A stretch of 64,000 nucleotides of DNA from Chlamydomonas reinhardtii (Eukaryota > Chlorophyta > Chlorophyceae > Chlamydomonadales > Chlamydomonadaceae). The notes under the pieces were generated by a model. That model was given only the letters and a program-made list of their open reading frames with translations. It was not told the origin of the DNA and did not search any database. The position numbers and the translations under genes were made by a program. Of the stretch, positions 22,501 through 33,511 are shown one piece after another. Location of the stretch: assembly GCF_000002595.2 (NCBI RefSeq), contig NC_057004.1, forward strand, positions 7,188,670 through 7,252,669, given 5' to 3'. Every line of letters begins with the position of its first letter. The stretch's first letter is position 1.

Positions 22501-23209
22501 GCATCAGAGAATGAAATAGCTGCATATGAAGCCTCTCACATAGAAAGGCTTCAGCCAGTAACCAGGTTTTGGGAAAGCAGCTAACGAACCTTTCCCTGCC
22601 TGCCTGCCGCCCCTGCTTCTCACGTGGTGCAGCTTGTTGCGCTCCACCAGCTTAGTCCGCAACGCCGCCCTGTGGACACACACGTAACCAGCATGGTGAT
22701 CAACCAAATCGTGCAGCCTGCGCCACATATCATGAAGCACAGGCGGAGGCCATTCCAGCTGTACCGTGGAGTGGTGGCTGCTCACCGTAGTGCCGGCAGG
22801 CCCTCATTTGGCACGTAGCCGCTCACTGCCGCCGGCTCCGTGGCCAGTCGCGTTGCCAGCTGCTGCAGTGCCACAGGTGGCGGACCCCAGTGCACGATGC
22901 CCTGGTGGTGTGAAGGCAACGCATCGTGAGTGCGGCGGGCGTGCATGCATTTGTTCAGGGTATCAGGGTATCAAGGCATGGGTGTGGCGAACCCCAGGAA
23001 CCCTAGGCGCAGCCCTTGTGAGCCACGACTTTCATCAGGTCTCTCGAGCCGACCTGTGCAAGAGACATTGCGTCCTTGCGGGAGGCCATCAGCTTCCGCG
23101 TGAAGTCGATGACCGGGGTGTCGGTTGCGTCGATACGCCGGGACAGCGCCTGCTTGACACAGCGACACGTCGCGCTCAGCAATACAGGCGCACTATTCAA
23201 ACGGACCAT
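19506..23209 (-). CDS. ISS1: PLP-dependent aromatic/methionine aminotransferase, ISS1/VAS1 type
   Basis: Thirteen exons in transcript order (23209-23054, 22901-22786, 22669-22624, 22468-22462, 22262-22237, 22097-22005, 21746-21605, 21394-21287, 21084-21026, 20785-20612, 20362-20251, 20009-19821, 19630-19506) give 450 residues. Fold type I landmarks appear in order: AMSLAQGIVHWGPPP, GYVPNEGLPALRAAL, IVTPGCNQAF, NPCNPTG, DNTYEDF, and the PLP-lysine motif SMSKAYGMMGWRIGY, then GGEGAIYLWARLP and VIPGSACGMPG. This series matches plant ISS1/VAS1 (At1g80360), a cytosolic enzyme that moves amino groups between tryptophan or other aromatic amino acids and methionine and so tunes auxin and ethylene precursors; its algal role is unknown. 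A Ser-rich insertion of about 35 residues follows the active-site region. Exon 22462-22468 is only 7 nt. The start at 23209 is inferred; an in-frame ATG at 23305 is an alternative. Confidence 0.9.
20671..20696. repeat. CTG/CAG tract encoding polyserine in the aminotransferase
   Basis: A run of CTG on the plus strand reads as AGC codons on the minus strand and encodes eight consecutive serines in a surface insertion absent from the plant enzyme. Confidence 0.8.
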
Positions 23210-24162
23210 CGGTCGCAGGGCGCGACATACGCTAACGACCAGCGGATCTCCATGATCAGCTCGCCTTGCCCCACCAGGAAGTCCGACTGCAAGCGTGGCG
23301 TGCATGTTGCAACACCTCCTTCAGCCAACCGCACCTTCCATTTCTGCGCCACTGCTTGGCTAACTAGCACCGACATCTTTAGAGATCCAATGTCTTCTCC
23401 CAAAGGGTTCCGCTCTCAAGTTAAGAGGCTAACGAATGTCAACGCTCGAAAGCCAAGGCGCGCGAGGCCTGGTAAATAGCACCAACTATATCTTCTTTAG
23501 GCCGAATGGTATTGTCATTTTAAAGTCAGAAGTCATATTGGCGGATCCAAAGCGGCAGGGTTTCAGCTGCAGTTGTGCCTGTGACCCGCCATCCACCCCT
23601 CGCGCCTTGAATGCGCGACGGCTCCTTCACACAGACCACGCACTAAGGACAGAACCCACAGCAAGCTGCAACAGCTGACGGCGTGTCTCTAGTTCTGCAC
23701 GAAGAGCACGGTCTATCCGTGTCCTCCCCTGATCCGTGACTGTACGCTGCATTGCCGAATGGATGCGGATTACAAGTGAAGGGACAGCCCGACAAGCGGG
23801 GGCACGCCGTACCCACGCCGCCCGTATGGCCTGGCCCAGCACTAAAGTTATAAGCACAGTGCGGAGCTGCCTTTCCTGAGATCAGATGTACCCCCGCCAT
23901 ACAGCCCACCTACACATCGAGTCCCCACCCGCGTCCGTAGTGCCAGTAGCAACTAGACACCCCAAACCCAAACCAGCCCCCACCCACGCACACTTTCTCG
24001 TTAGTGGACTACGCAAACAGCTCACAGCCTCATAGTTCGCCATACAGTTGCGTTCCGGATGCTCATGCGCCGAAGTAAGCACGGACTGCAAACGCCATTT
24101 GTCATCATCACATTTCCACTCCCACCTCTGGCTGACTTCACCGCTGCGCCCTGGCCAGCTGC
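23210..24162. other. Intergenic between two minus-strand genes
   Basis: It holds the promoter and 5'UTR of the aminotransferase on the left and the 3'UTR of the cold-shock/zinc-ribbon gene on the right. No separate gene is seen. Confidence 0.5.
23770..23774 (-). terminator. Candidate poly(A) signal for the cold-shock/zinc-ribbon gene
   Basis: TTACA on the plus strand (TGTAA on the coding strand) lies 389 bases after the stop at 24163. Confidence 0.4.
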
Positions 24163-26553
24163 TCAGTGCACCACCACCCAGCCCAGGTGACCCGCCTTGT
24201 TGCCTGTGACCTGGCCGGCGATGGCCCCGTGCAGGCGCGGGCAGCGACAGCGTGGCTTGCCCGGGTAGCGGTAGTCGTGTTGCTCACACATGGGGCACGT
24301 GCGGGAGTACTCGCAAGCGCGCAGCGGGGCCGCGGACGAGGCCGCCGCGCCCGCACCGGCCGCCGCTGCTGCCGTGGCCCCGCTCGCTCCCTCCTGCAAG
24401 TCAGCAGTCCATTCAGTCATTGTCCAGCAGACTGGGGCACCAGGCAGGTATGTGTTGTGGAGATGACACGCACACACCACGACCCCGTCCCTCTGTATGT
24501 TCTCAAAAACACAGTTCAGTTCGGGAGGCCGCGCGTACCTTGTCGCCCTGTGCCGATGCCTTTCCAGCCGCCTTGGAGGCAGCGCTGCTGCCGGCCGATG
24601 CGCCCCCCATCACACGACGCCGCGCGGTGCCATCCACATTGACACACTTCCAGTAGGTGGGCCTACGGGGCACCGTGCGGTGGTGATTCAGGCTGAAAGC
24701 AGATGATGGGACTGACATATACGCCCGTGACGCGGCACCAAGACAGCAGTACTGAGCCGTGTGGCGACGTAGCGTGTCACGTCATGTGGCTGACACGTGC
24801 AGCTTCCACTCCGTCTACGACGTCCACTTTGTTCCTGCGCCCACCCACCCAGTGCCCCTGCCCTCACCTGAATCCGCTCATGATGGCGTCACAGTAGCTG
24901 CACACCGCGCTGAGCGGGCTGGTCATGGCCAGGCAGCCGCAGTGCCCGCACGCCGCGCCCTTGGCGTCGAACAGCAGGCGGCTGCCATCGCGTGTGCGCT
25001 TGTGGCCGTCGGGCGCGGCGGGGTCGGGCAGCGGCCGGGCGCGGCTGCCGTCCACGTCCCACGTCTGAGGGATGTGCCGATTAGCTAGGACTTGGGTACA
25101 ACATTTGTAGGGTTGGTTTGGGCTGGTTTGTGTCATCTGGCCGGCGACCGAGCCCGGCTACAATAGCCGCATAGGCCCGGCCCGTGGCCCCAGCCCTACA
25201 CACCAGTTACACACATGCTCGCACCTGCTCCTTGCCGCAGTGGCCGCAGAAAAGCCGCATGGCCTGTGCGCCTGGCACCGGGCCCGTGGGCTTGGCCATC
25301 CCGGTGCTGACTGCGGCTCCCACGCCGCCGGCCTGTTGGCCGGCTGCCGCCTCAGCCACAGTCACCCCGGCGGCCGTCCTGCCGCTGCTCCTCGACACCG
25401 CAGCCACCGCACCAGCCGCAGCCGTGGCGTACTTGGTGCGGTCGTACTCGGCCCCACTGGTACTGGTGCCGCCGTTGCTGCCCCTGCTCCCATACGCTCC
25501 CTCCCTATTCCAAAGGCCCAGGTGCGGGGCGCACGGGCCAGCACCCACGCTGCTGCCGCTGCTCATGTCACTGCCGGCGCTGGAGCTGCGCTCGCGCACC
25601 GGCACACCTGCCTGTCCGTCTGCGCTGGCCCGGGCTGCAGCGTTGGATCGGGCGGCCGGCGCGGGCGACATGCCGCTGCCAACGTACTCGCCATCCTCGA
25701 CGTCCTCTCCCTCTGACTCAGAGTCCTGCAGCGCGCGCGGTGGTTTGCGTGAACCCGGCGCTCCCACAATCGCCGCTTGGCTACCCTGGGGACGTGCGGC
25801 CGGCGCGGTGGGCTTGCTGGCATCAGCGGCACCAGTGCTTGGCAGCGCGTCCCTGGCCAGCTGCTGCGGTTGAGCCTGGCTGGAGGCGGTGGCTGCGCTG
25901 GAGGCGGCATGTGCCCCCGAGGCACCGGAGCTGCCACTGCCGAATTGGCAGCTGGGGCGGTTGAGGCCCTCTGGTGGCGAGGTGTCGTCATCGGAGTCGG
26001 AATCCGACATGACCTGGGCGTTAGAAGCCTGTTGTAGATGCAATGAGCGGCACCTCGGTTGAGATGTCCAGCAGGTCGCTCGCATTCGCCTAGCAGTGCG
26101 CAACAGAAGAAGAGGCTGGTGCGGTACACGAAGAGCAAGGAAACTTTTTTCACGCGGCACTTACCCGGCTGCGTGTGACTAGCGCTGCAGCCCTTAACGC
26201 CGCCGCCGGGCCGTCCAGACCGCACGCGATGCTGCTGCGCCGCCGCTGCCGCACTTGCGCCGCTGCCGCCAGCACCGCGGCCATCGACACCACCCGCCGC
26301 CGCCCATCCTGCACCTGGACGCCGACAGGCCCACCACCTTGCGCCTGGCCGCTGGCATCAGCAGCTCTGCCGCCGTCCCCGCCGCCGCCCGCGCGCCTGC
26401 GACGCCGTGTCTTGCGCTGCAGGGCCGCTGTAGCTGCAGCTGGCATGACCGCCTGCGGCCCTGTACCTTGGGGCTGCGAGCCCTGCATCGTCTTGGGAGC
26501 AGCAGGTTCCTGCAGCTTCGCGACAGGCGGCGGCAGCCCGCTGAGCTGTGCAG

Positions 26554-26588
<35 letters not shown>

Positions 26589-28986
26589 GGCGGTGGTTGT
26601 GGTGGCTGGTGCGGCGCCCCGCCCCTGCGCTGCGGGCTGCGGCCGCGAGCGGCCTCCGGGCCACACGCCAGCGCCTTGCCAGACACTGTCTGCCGCTGTG
26701 GGCTGCGGGGCCGGCTGTGCAACGCGGCCCAGGCCGCGGCGGCAACAGCAGACTCCGCCGCTTTCCCCCACGGCGGCCCATACCCCTGTCGCGCGGTTAC
26801 GTGCCACCGATCGTGGCTGCGGTCGCGGCTGCGATCGCGGTTTCGGTGCCACTGCGGGTGCTGGTGGTGGTGATGTGGGTCATGGCCATCGCGCAGCCCG
26901 CGGTAGTGCTCATTGCGGCTGTGGCTGCGGTGGTGGTAGTGCGGGTGGTGGTGCCGGGGCGCCTCAGGCTGGCAAAGGCGCAGCCGATGAAACTCGTCCG
27001 CCAGGTCACAGCCGCCGCCGCCGCCGCCGCCGCTGCCGCCGTGGCGGCTGAGGCCGCGGCTGCCATCGGGCGCACGTAGTCCCTGCGCGCTGCTGCTGCC
27101 ACCATTGGCTGTCGTTGTCGCTGTCATTGCCACTGAGGAAAGGCCGGTGGGGATCTCGCCCTCCTCGCCATCACCGTCCTCCTCGCCGCCCGACCCGGTA
27201 AGGTCAACTAACAATGCCCCACCCCGGCCGTTGCCTCCTGCGCCAGCACCACCGCCGCTGCCACGCGCACCGTGACGGCCGCCGCCACCATTACCACCCT
27301 GCCGGCCGCCATACCCGCCGCGACCGCCATCGCCGTCGCCTGCGCCGACGTCGTCGTCACTGCTGAGGCTGTGGTCCTCGTACAGACGAGCTAGGCCGCC
27401 GCCTGTGGGCCTGCGGCTCAAGTCTTCGGCCGCCGCTGGCCGGCTGCCTCTGCTACCCAGCGGGCCCCAGCCATCGCCCGCCAGAAGCCAGCCGGCAGTC
27501 ACAGCCTGAGCGGCGGCCGCAGTGCCAGCCACGCTAGGCCCGGCGGCCGGCCGCGGCTGCAGCAGCGGTGGAGGAGGAGGCGGCAGCGGTGCTGCTGTGA
27601 GGGAGGGCGGTGCCCGATCAGGCAGCGGCCGGCGCCCCGCATGCCCCGCCTCAGCAGCAGGCAGGACCCGGGTGCCTGGCAGCGGTCGGATCTGCGGTGC
27701 CGGCTGGGGCGCGCTGATGCGGCCGCCGCCACGGGCGCTGGCCCACTCGTCTGCACTCGGCCACCAACCCCTGCTGGAGCTAGCCGGGGGCACCTGCTGT
27801 GGGCCCCGGTGCTGGGTCTGCGCCTGCTGCCGCTCCTGGGCCTTCACGCCCGCCACAGTGCAACTCAGGAGGGGGGCACCGCGTGGGCCGCACCGCAAGA
27901 ACACGGCCCTAGCAGCCGCCGCCGCGCCACTGCCTGCCAGCACCGTGGGCGCCATTGACCCGCCCAGCGACATTGTCGCCCCTGCAGGTCGCATGCCGGG
28001 AGGCCGCGCAGCAGCTACAGTGTTTGAAACAGTGGTGGGAGAAGACGGCAGCGGCGGAAGGGCAGTCAACAGTCGCGGCGGCGGCATGCCTGGACCCGTT
28101 ACTGGGTCCTTGCCGCTGCCATCTTTGGCGTGGCGGGGCACAGTGGCGTGCCCGGGGGCTGCACCGACAAGCTGCCCTGAGTGCACTCCACTGGCAGTGG
28201 TGGTGGAGGTTGCGGCGGTGTGAGTGGAGCTGCTGTTGACACAGGTGCCGGGCAGGCCACGGGGCAACACCGTCCTGCCGGCCCCATACCCGTCCTGAAC
28301 CTGGCGTTGCCCCAACGGCTGCGGCGCCGCTGCTGCCGAGGGCCCTCGCGTGCCTGTAGGTATTGGGCACAGGTCGTGAGGTACTGGTGACACAGCAGGC
28401 GGGTGTTAACAGTTGTTGCAGCAAGTGGTGATGCAGCCTCGGGGGCATAGCTTGCTTACCCAAAGCGCCAGGCGCCAGCTGGGGTTGGCCCGAATGGGTT
28501 GCTGCGGGTTGCATTGCCGTCCTGGCTGGATGCTGCTGCTGCTGCTGCTGCTGCCACAGCTGCATGCCGTACTGGGAGGGTGGCGGCGCCCAGGGCAGCG
28601 GTGTGATCACGCGAACGTTATATGCGTAGGCCCGGGTGGCTGTGCACGGCCGCGAGGGCCGGTGGTGCTCGTACACAACTTCGAGGCCCACGCACAGTTC
28701 GAGGCCGGCAGGTAGCGGTGGGAAGACGTAATCCTACGTCGGCAGGGTGGAGGCGCGGCCAAGCAGTGCAGGTGACTCGGGGTTTGCATTGAGGTCCGTG
28801 CGCAGGCGCAGGCAGACCCGAGGGCGCCGCACTGGAGCTACCCACTTTGTGCAGGTAGGCCTCCTCCATCCCGCCGGGCATGCTCGTTGCCACAGCGCCA
28901 GTCTTTGTGTCTGCATTGTAGCAAATAACGCGTCCCCGCACCGTCGCAAACACGGAGCCATGCGCGGAAGGCTGGAAATTTAACAT
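24163..28986 (-). CDS. Uncharacterised protein: N-terminal cold-shock-like domain, long disordered middle, C-terminal zinc ribbons
   Basis: Seven exons in transcript order (28986-28846, 28733-28460, 28353-26165, 26013-25225, 25064-24868, 24692-24539, 24393-24163) splice in frame to 1324 residues. Residues about 15-85 resemble an OB-fold cold-shock domain: RGRVICYNADTKTGAVAT, EEAYLHK, then LCVGLEVVYE. The middle thousand residues are Gly/Ala/Gln/Ser/His-rich with polyQ and acidic SDSDSDDD and SESEGEDVEDGEY blocks, typical of disordered RNA-binding or chromatin proteins. The C-terminus has paired cysteines: FCGHCGKEQ, then CGHCG and VCSYC about 15 residues apart, and a later CPMC with a CRC. 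The family is unrecognised. Nucleic-acid binding is inferred from the cold-shock fold and zinc knuckles. A divergent promoter of 234 bp is shared with the gene at 29221. Confidence 0.75.
26560..26588. repeat. CTG/CAG tract encoding polyglutamine
   Basis: About nine CAG codons on the coding (minus) strand encode polyQ in the disordered middle of the cold-shock/zinc-ribbon protein. A second, shorter tract lies near 28538-28556. Confidence 0.8.
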
Positions 28987-29220
28987 GGCGCTTTCAAAAG
29001 CTCCTTGATTTCATCAAACGCACAATGACTACCAACGGCTTTGTCTTGCTTAAGGGCATAAATGTTGTGATTTGGACAGGCGAACAAAGTCGGAACATAG
29101 ACAGGTCTCGGCAGCCTTGATCCATGCGTCGATCCATGCAGACGAATCCCTTGAGCGCGCAATAGCTCTGCGCTTTAAAAAAACTATGCTACAGGAACTC
29201 CACCATATCATATAATACAA
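28987..29220. promoter_or_regulatory. Divergent intergenic region, 234 bp
   Basis: The start codons of the cold-shock/zinc-ribbon gene (minus) and the 29221 gene (plus) face away from each other across 234 bp, which must contain both promoters and 5'UTRs. AT-rich text ending CATATCATATAATACAA immediately precedes the plus-strand ATG. Confidence 0.5.
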
Positions 29221-30460
29221 ATGTCAAACGAGGGCAAGGGCCAACCGTTGCTTGCGAACTTCAGCGCTCAAGCCAAGAAAATGGCGGCCCTGCCATCTAA
29301 CGAGAGGCTGATGCAGCAAGCTAGTGCATTTATCGCCTCTTATATGCCGTCCAAGCCGGGGCACGCCGCGTGGCTCTCCTCGGTGCTGACCGCCTCGCCG
29401 CACACGCCCGCACGTGCGGGAGCGCCGCACATTGACCTGAAGCTCCGCGCACCCGCGTTATACGTATCTCAGCAGCCAGGCACGAGAATTATCCGAGCGG
29501 GTAGGTGTGGCTATGCTGTATGCGCGCGTAGGTCAGCCGCATGGGCTAATGCGCGTGAAGGTATGCGCCACGCAGAGACGTCCTGCCGAGTGAGACTTCG
29601 GCCGACCGCACGCCGACCTGCAAACCTGGTGGAGCACGTGTGCATGTCGGTAAGAGTAGCATATGAATGTCTTGTTACCGTGCTGCCTCGGGGCGGGAGG
29701 CCCTGAAGCGTTGCTGGCCTGTCCAACCGGGGACTATGCAGCGGGGTGCGGCGACGCAGTGACTAGTCGCCGTCTTCACCGGCACGTACCGCCTGGCCGC
29801 AGTCTATCAGCCTTTTAGTCGCACGCTGTTATTGCATCTTGCCTTGCGTCCACAGTTTTCGGCTGCCTCTGGCCAAGGCCGGCTGCGCTTGGATACGGAC
29901 ATTGGGGCCACCACTGCGGCGGTGTGCTCAGCGGAGACAAGCGTGGCGCTGACGCCAGGTGTGCTACAGCGCCGGGGATTACGGATATGTTGTACTACGT
30001 GCCGCCAGGTGCCGCAAAGGTCTGGAAAGAAAATCAGCTTCTTGAGGGGCAACGCGCATGCGCAGTTGCGCACAGGCCTGCGATGTGCAGTACCGTGCTA
30101 TAGGTCATGAAACTATGTCGTAGACATGCTAATGCTGCACTTCTGTGATGATACGCAGGCCTGTGGTTTTCAGCCATGCTGGGTACGTCTCAGGATGCAG
30201 ATGCATTAGGCTGGGGTGCTGCAGTGCACATACAGCCGTGGCGGACAGCGGTGCTACATGCAAGGTAGAGTGCACGCTGTTTTTGATTCGGCCGAAATCC
30301 TGCGTGCAATTTGCCAGCAGCACTTTCGTGCGCCTCTGTGTCTTGCCCAAAGAAGCCTTCTACGCCGAGCTGCTGTCATACTGCATGGATCCGAACTGCA
30401 TTTGCCCCAGGCTGATGAACGACACCAGTGGAGGGCAGAACCTTCGCCTACAGGTGAGCC
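29221..30460 (+). CDS. Probable multi-exon gene, unrecognised; 3' end uncertain
   Basis: The first exon, 29221-29500, starts ATG and encodes SNEGKGQPLLANFSAQAKKM and PHIDLKLRAPALYVSQQPGT, ending at a good GTAGGT donor. Downstream, protein-like pieces occur in the same orientation: APGITDMLYYVPPGAAKVWK at about 29970-30030 and AFYAELLSYCMDPNCICPRL followed by MNDTSGGQNLRLQ and a GTGAGC donor at about 30355-30453. I could not connect all exons in one consistent frame, and the last exon is not identified; it may lie near 30665-30720. No known family is recognised and no signal peptide or membrane segment is evident. It may be a lineage-specific gene or one that is decaying. Confidence 0.4.
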
Positions 30461-31399
30461 CTTGTGTAAGACGTACCATACGCCTTCCAGGCGCTGTCAA
30501 CTCTACTCCATCATGTTTGCCTCTACGACATGCATTCATCTAGTTCGCCTTATCACGCGCATGCAGTCATTTGCGCTTCTTCCGTGGCGGCTAAGGGCGG
30601 TGGCTCAACTCGACATGCGTCAGGAGCAAGGCCAGCCCGACGTGACAACTGAAGTGGGTTGCAGGTGCGTGCGGCGGTGCCCCCAAGCTGGAGTTGTGCA
30701 GTGCCAGGTCGATGCTTCTAGGGTGAGAATCTTGATGTGCGTGAAACTGGAATGCCCGTACACAAGGAGGCTTGAAACAAGGCGTGTTTGTGGAACACGA
30801 CGGGGTTAGGGGCGCTCAAAACCACTGTACGGCACAAGCCAGGGGACGCCGGGACTCGCTGATCCGCAGTGGCCGTGAAGTCGAGCGCATTGAGGCCGCA
30901 CACCAAGCATCAACCTTTATACCAGAGCTGAACATGGTATGTGTGTCAATCGCCATTGTGTTTGCGCGCAGGCTTGAGCTCTGGGGCTGGGGCTCCGAAA
31001 GTGGCGGTTTGAGCGTGGACAAGGTGTTGGGTCACCACTCGGACACCAGCGCCGGGCACTTAAAAGGATGCATCGCTTCAGTTAGCGGTACACTTGTACT
31101 TCAAAGCGCTATGAAGCCAAGTGTGGGATTGCAGTGGCGTGTGCAGTGCTGAGGAGTCTCGTTTCGCATGTCGGGGGTGTCAGAAGGGTTCGGTGTGTAT
31201 GCACGCGCTGAGACAACATGTCATTCCAGTCTTATAATGCATATCCTTGATAATATAACAAGAATGATTGCGTGACATGAGAGAAAACACAGCGGAAGAA
31301 ATCGCTGAATGGGTCCATCGCAAAACTTCTGTCCCCTGAGAGTGGCCTGCACATTGTTCTGTTATCGTGTTACTTGACATTTGAAATAGTAGGGACACC
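30461..31399. other. Uncertain exons and Rieske upstream region
   Basis: It may contain the last exons and 3'UTR of the preceding gene and the promoter of the Rieske gene. No individually convincing coding exon was found. Confidence 0.3.
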
Positions 31400-32637
31400 A
31401 TGGCTCTCCGGCGAGCGGTCGCCTCTTTCCTGCCCAAACTCGCGGGCGCTGCCGAGACGCTTCCGGCCGCGAGCCATGCAGCCAGCTCGTTTTCCCAGCT
31501 GATTTGCACTCCTCTGGATGTGGTGGAGCGCCAGCAGCAGCCCTCGGGCTTCCGATGTGCGTGAGCACGCCCTCTGCGGCGCCAGCGCTTGCTCCCGGGA
31601 TGTCGCTGATATGCATTTCGCTATCTTTATGTAATGCAGCTTTCGCCTCGGATGCCGTGGAGGTCTTCAAGCCCGAGACGGGGCTGACCCCGACGAACCG
31701 GCTCTCGATGGCCCCCACTCCCTACATCAAGTGAGGCTATTAGGCTTTCAGGAGACTGTAGTCATAGCGTTCAGCTCATGTGGCAAAGTGGAGGTATTGG
31801 AGGCCCGCGGAAGCGCTGATGGTCGACTTTGCCACGCACAGATACGATGAGCACAACCACAAGCGCTTCCCGCCGGGCACGGAGGGCCGCCCGTTCGCTT
31901 ACTTCGTTCAAACCGGTGGCCGCTTCCTGTACGCGTCGGCCGCGCGTCTGGCGGTGCTGAAGATTGTGATGTCGCTGTCGGTGAGTAGCAGGCACAGGAC
32001 GGCGTCAGAACGCTGTCGGACGCCGCGGGGTTGAGGGGATTTGACGGCGGCATTTGAATGGCGCGCAGGCTGCTGCCGATACCATGGCGCTGAGTTCGCT
32101 GGAGGTGGACCTGTCGGGCGTGGAGGAGGGCACGACGATTACCGTCAAGTGGCGCGGCAAGCCCGTGTTCATCCGCCACCGCACGGACGCTGAGATTGCG
32201 CAGTCCGCGGAGGTTGCGCTGTCGGAGCTGCGCGACCCCCAGAAGGACGTGGACCGTGCCATCAACCCCAAGGTGGGTGGGAGGCAGCGGGGTGATGAGG
32301 CGGGTGCAGCGCCGAACAACTTGGGCACATGCTACGTCAACCGGTTGTTTCCGAGGGGGTTGTAAGGCTGGAATGAGGACACAGGGCCTTGGGCTCTTGT
32401 AATGACGATTGTTACCTGGCCTGCTCCCAACTCGTGCAGTACCTGGTCGTCGTGGGCATTTGCACCCACCTCGGCTGCGTGCCCATCTCGGGCGCGGGCA
32501 ACTACCAGGGCTGGTTCTGCCCGTGCCACGGCAGCCACTACGACATCTCGGGCCGCATTAGGGAGGGCCCCGCCCCATACAACCTGGAGGTGCCGGAGTA
32601 CCGCTTCACTGAGGGCCAGAAGGTGGTGATCGGCTAA
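31400..32637 (+). CDS. RIP1: Mitochondrial Rieske iron-sulfur subunit of the cytochrome bc1 complex
   Basis: Five exons (31400-31556, 31640-31730, 31794-31980, 32069-32272, 32440-32637) join to 278 residues. The protein carries electrons from ubiquinol to cytochrome c1 in complex III of the inner mitochondrial membrane. The N-terminus [20 protein letters not shown] is Arg/Ala-rich, as in a mitochondrial presequence. A hydrophobic stretch around [18 protein letters not shown] is the membrane anchor. The last exon contains both cluster-binding boxes, CTHLGC and CPCHGSHY, giving the two Cys and two His ligands of the 2Fe-2S cluster plus the disulfide cysteines, then a C-terminus ending in VVIG. 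It differs from the chloroplast cytochrome b6f Rieske protein in having the mitochondrial linker DPQKDVDRA. The CBP3 assembly factor for the same complex lies about 10 kb downstream on the same strand. Confidence 0.96.
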
Positions 32638-33511
32638 AGCTGCTGCGTACTGGCGAGGAGCTGGCGCTACTGGCTGAAGCAGCAGGAATGCTGCAGAGCA
32701 GTGCGGGCCGTAGCTATGGACTGAGCGGGAGCCGGTGCAGGCCCACCTGTGGCCGCTGCGGCGATCAGTAGCGTGTGCAGCTAAGCCGTCGCACACGGTT
32801 GCGGCGCAGGCATCTACAGAGTGCAGCCGCAGACGAAGTGACAAACGTCGGAAGTTGGGTCACGTGTGCGATTGTGTGGGGGAAGTGATGGCATTAGGTG
32901 GGCTATGAGCTTAACACCCTGGACCTGGGAAGCGTTTAGGTAGGCAGGAGCCAATGCGTAGGAGAGCATGAGCGGCGGTGGTGTCACGTTTGTTCGAGTG
33001 GCCAGGTACGAGCTTATGCAATTGCGGCACAGGAGCTGGGCTAGCGTGAATGATATGTGACCTAGATAGACCAACGACGAAGCTTCCGGAGATTAGATGA
33101 CAGACAAGTACTGTAATCCTCAGTGGATGAGTCTTCTCGTCTAAGGGTTGACGGCCAGCAAAGCGCTGCTTGCTCCAAGGTCGCGACGCAATCCACATCG
33201 CAAGGCCAACCCGTCACCTGCATTTCTGGATCCCCAGCCTGACCAGGGTGGCTTGGCCTCACACCAATAGCTCCCTCTCCACTACCGGCTTTCCGTGCGC
33301 ACTCACATACAAAAATTGCAGCTAAGGCCAGTCCGCTCTTTCATATTTGCACCATTCAAGGTAATAAATGGTCCGGGCGCTCGCCCGATGGGTCACGTCA
33401 CACACACTATTGTATAACCACGTATCGCGTGTCCTACCAGCCCACACCTACGATATCTTTCCCAGTCAAATGTACACGCATGCAGTGTCTTCCTCGCGCG
33501 CCTGTCAGGCT
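32638..33511. other. Convergent 3' intergenic spacer
   Basis: It holds the overlapping 3' ends of the Rieske gene (plus) and the aspartic protease gene (minus). No other gene is seen. Confidence 0.5.
33112..33116 (+). terminator. Candidate TGTAA poly(A) signal for the Rieske gene
   Basis: It lies 475 bases after the stop codon, in a convergent spacer. Confidence 0.4.

Noticed and set aside
26194-28223. Several long plus- and minus-frame ORFs opposite or beside the disordered exon at 26165-28353
   Set aside because: Only one frame connects by splice sites and phase to the flanking exons; the others are composition shadows.
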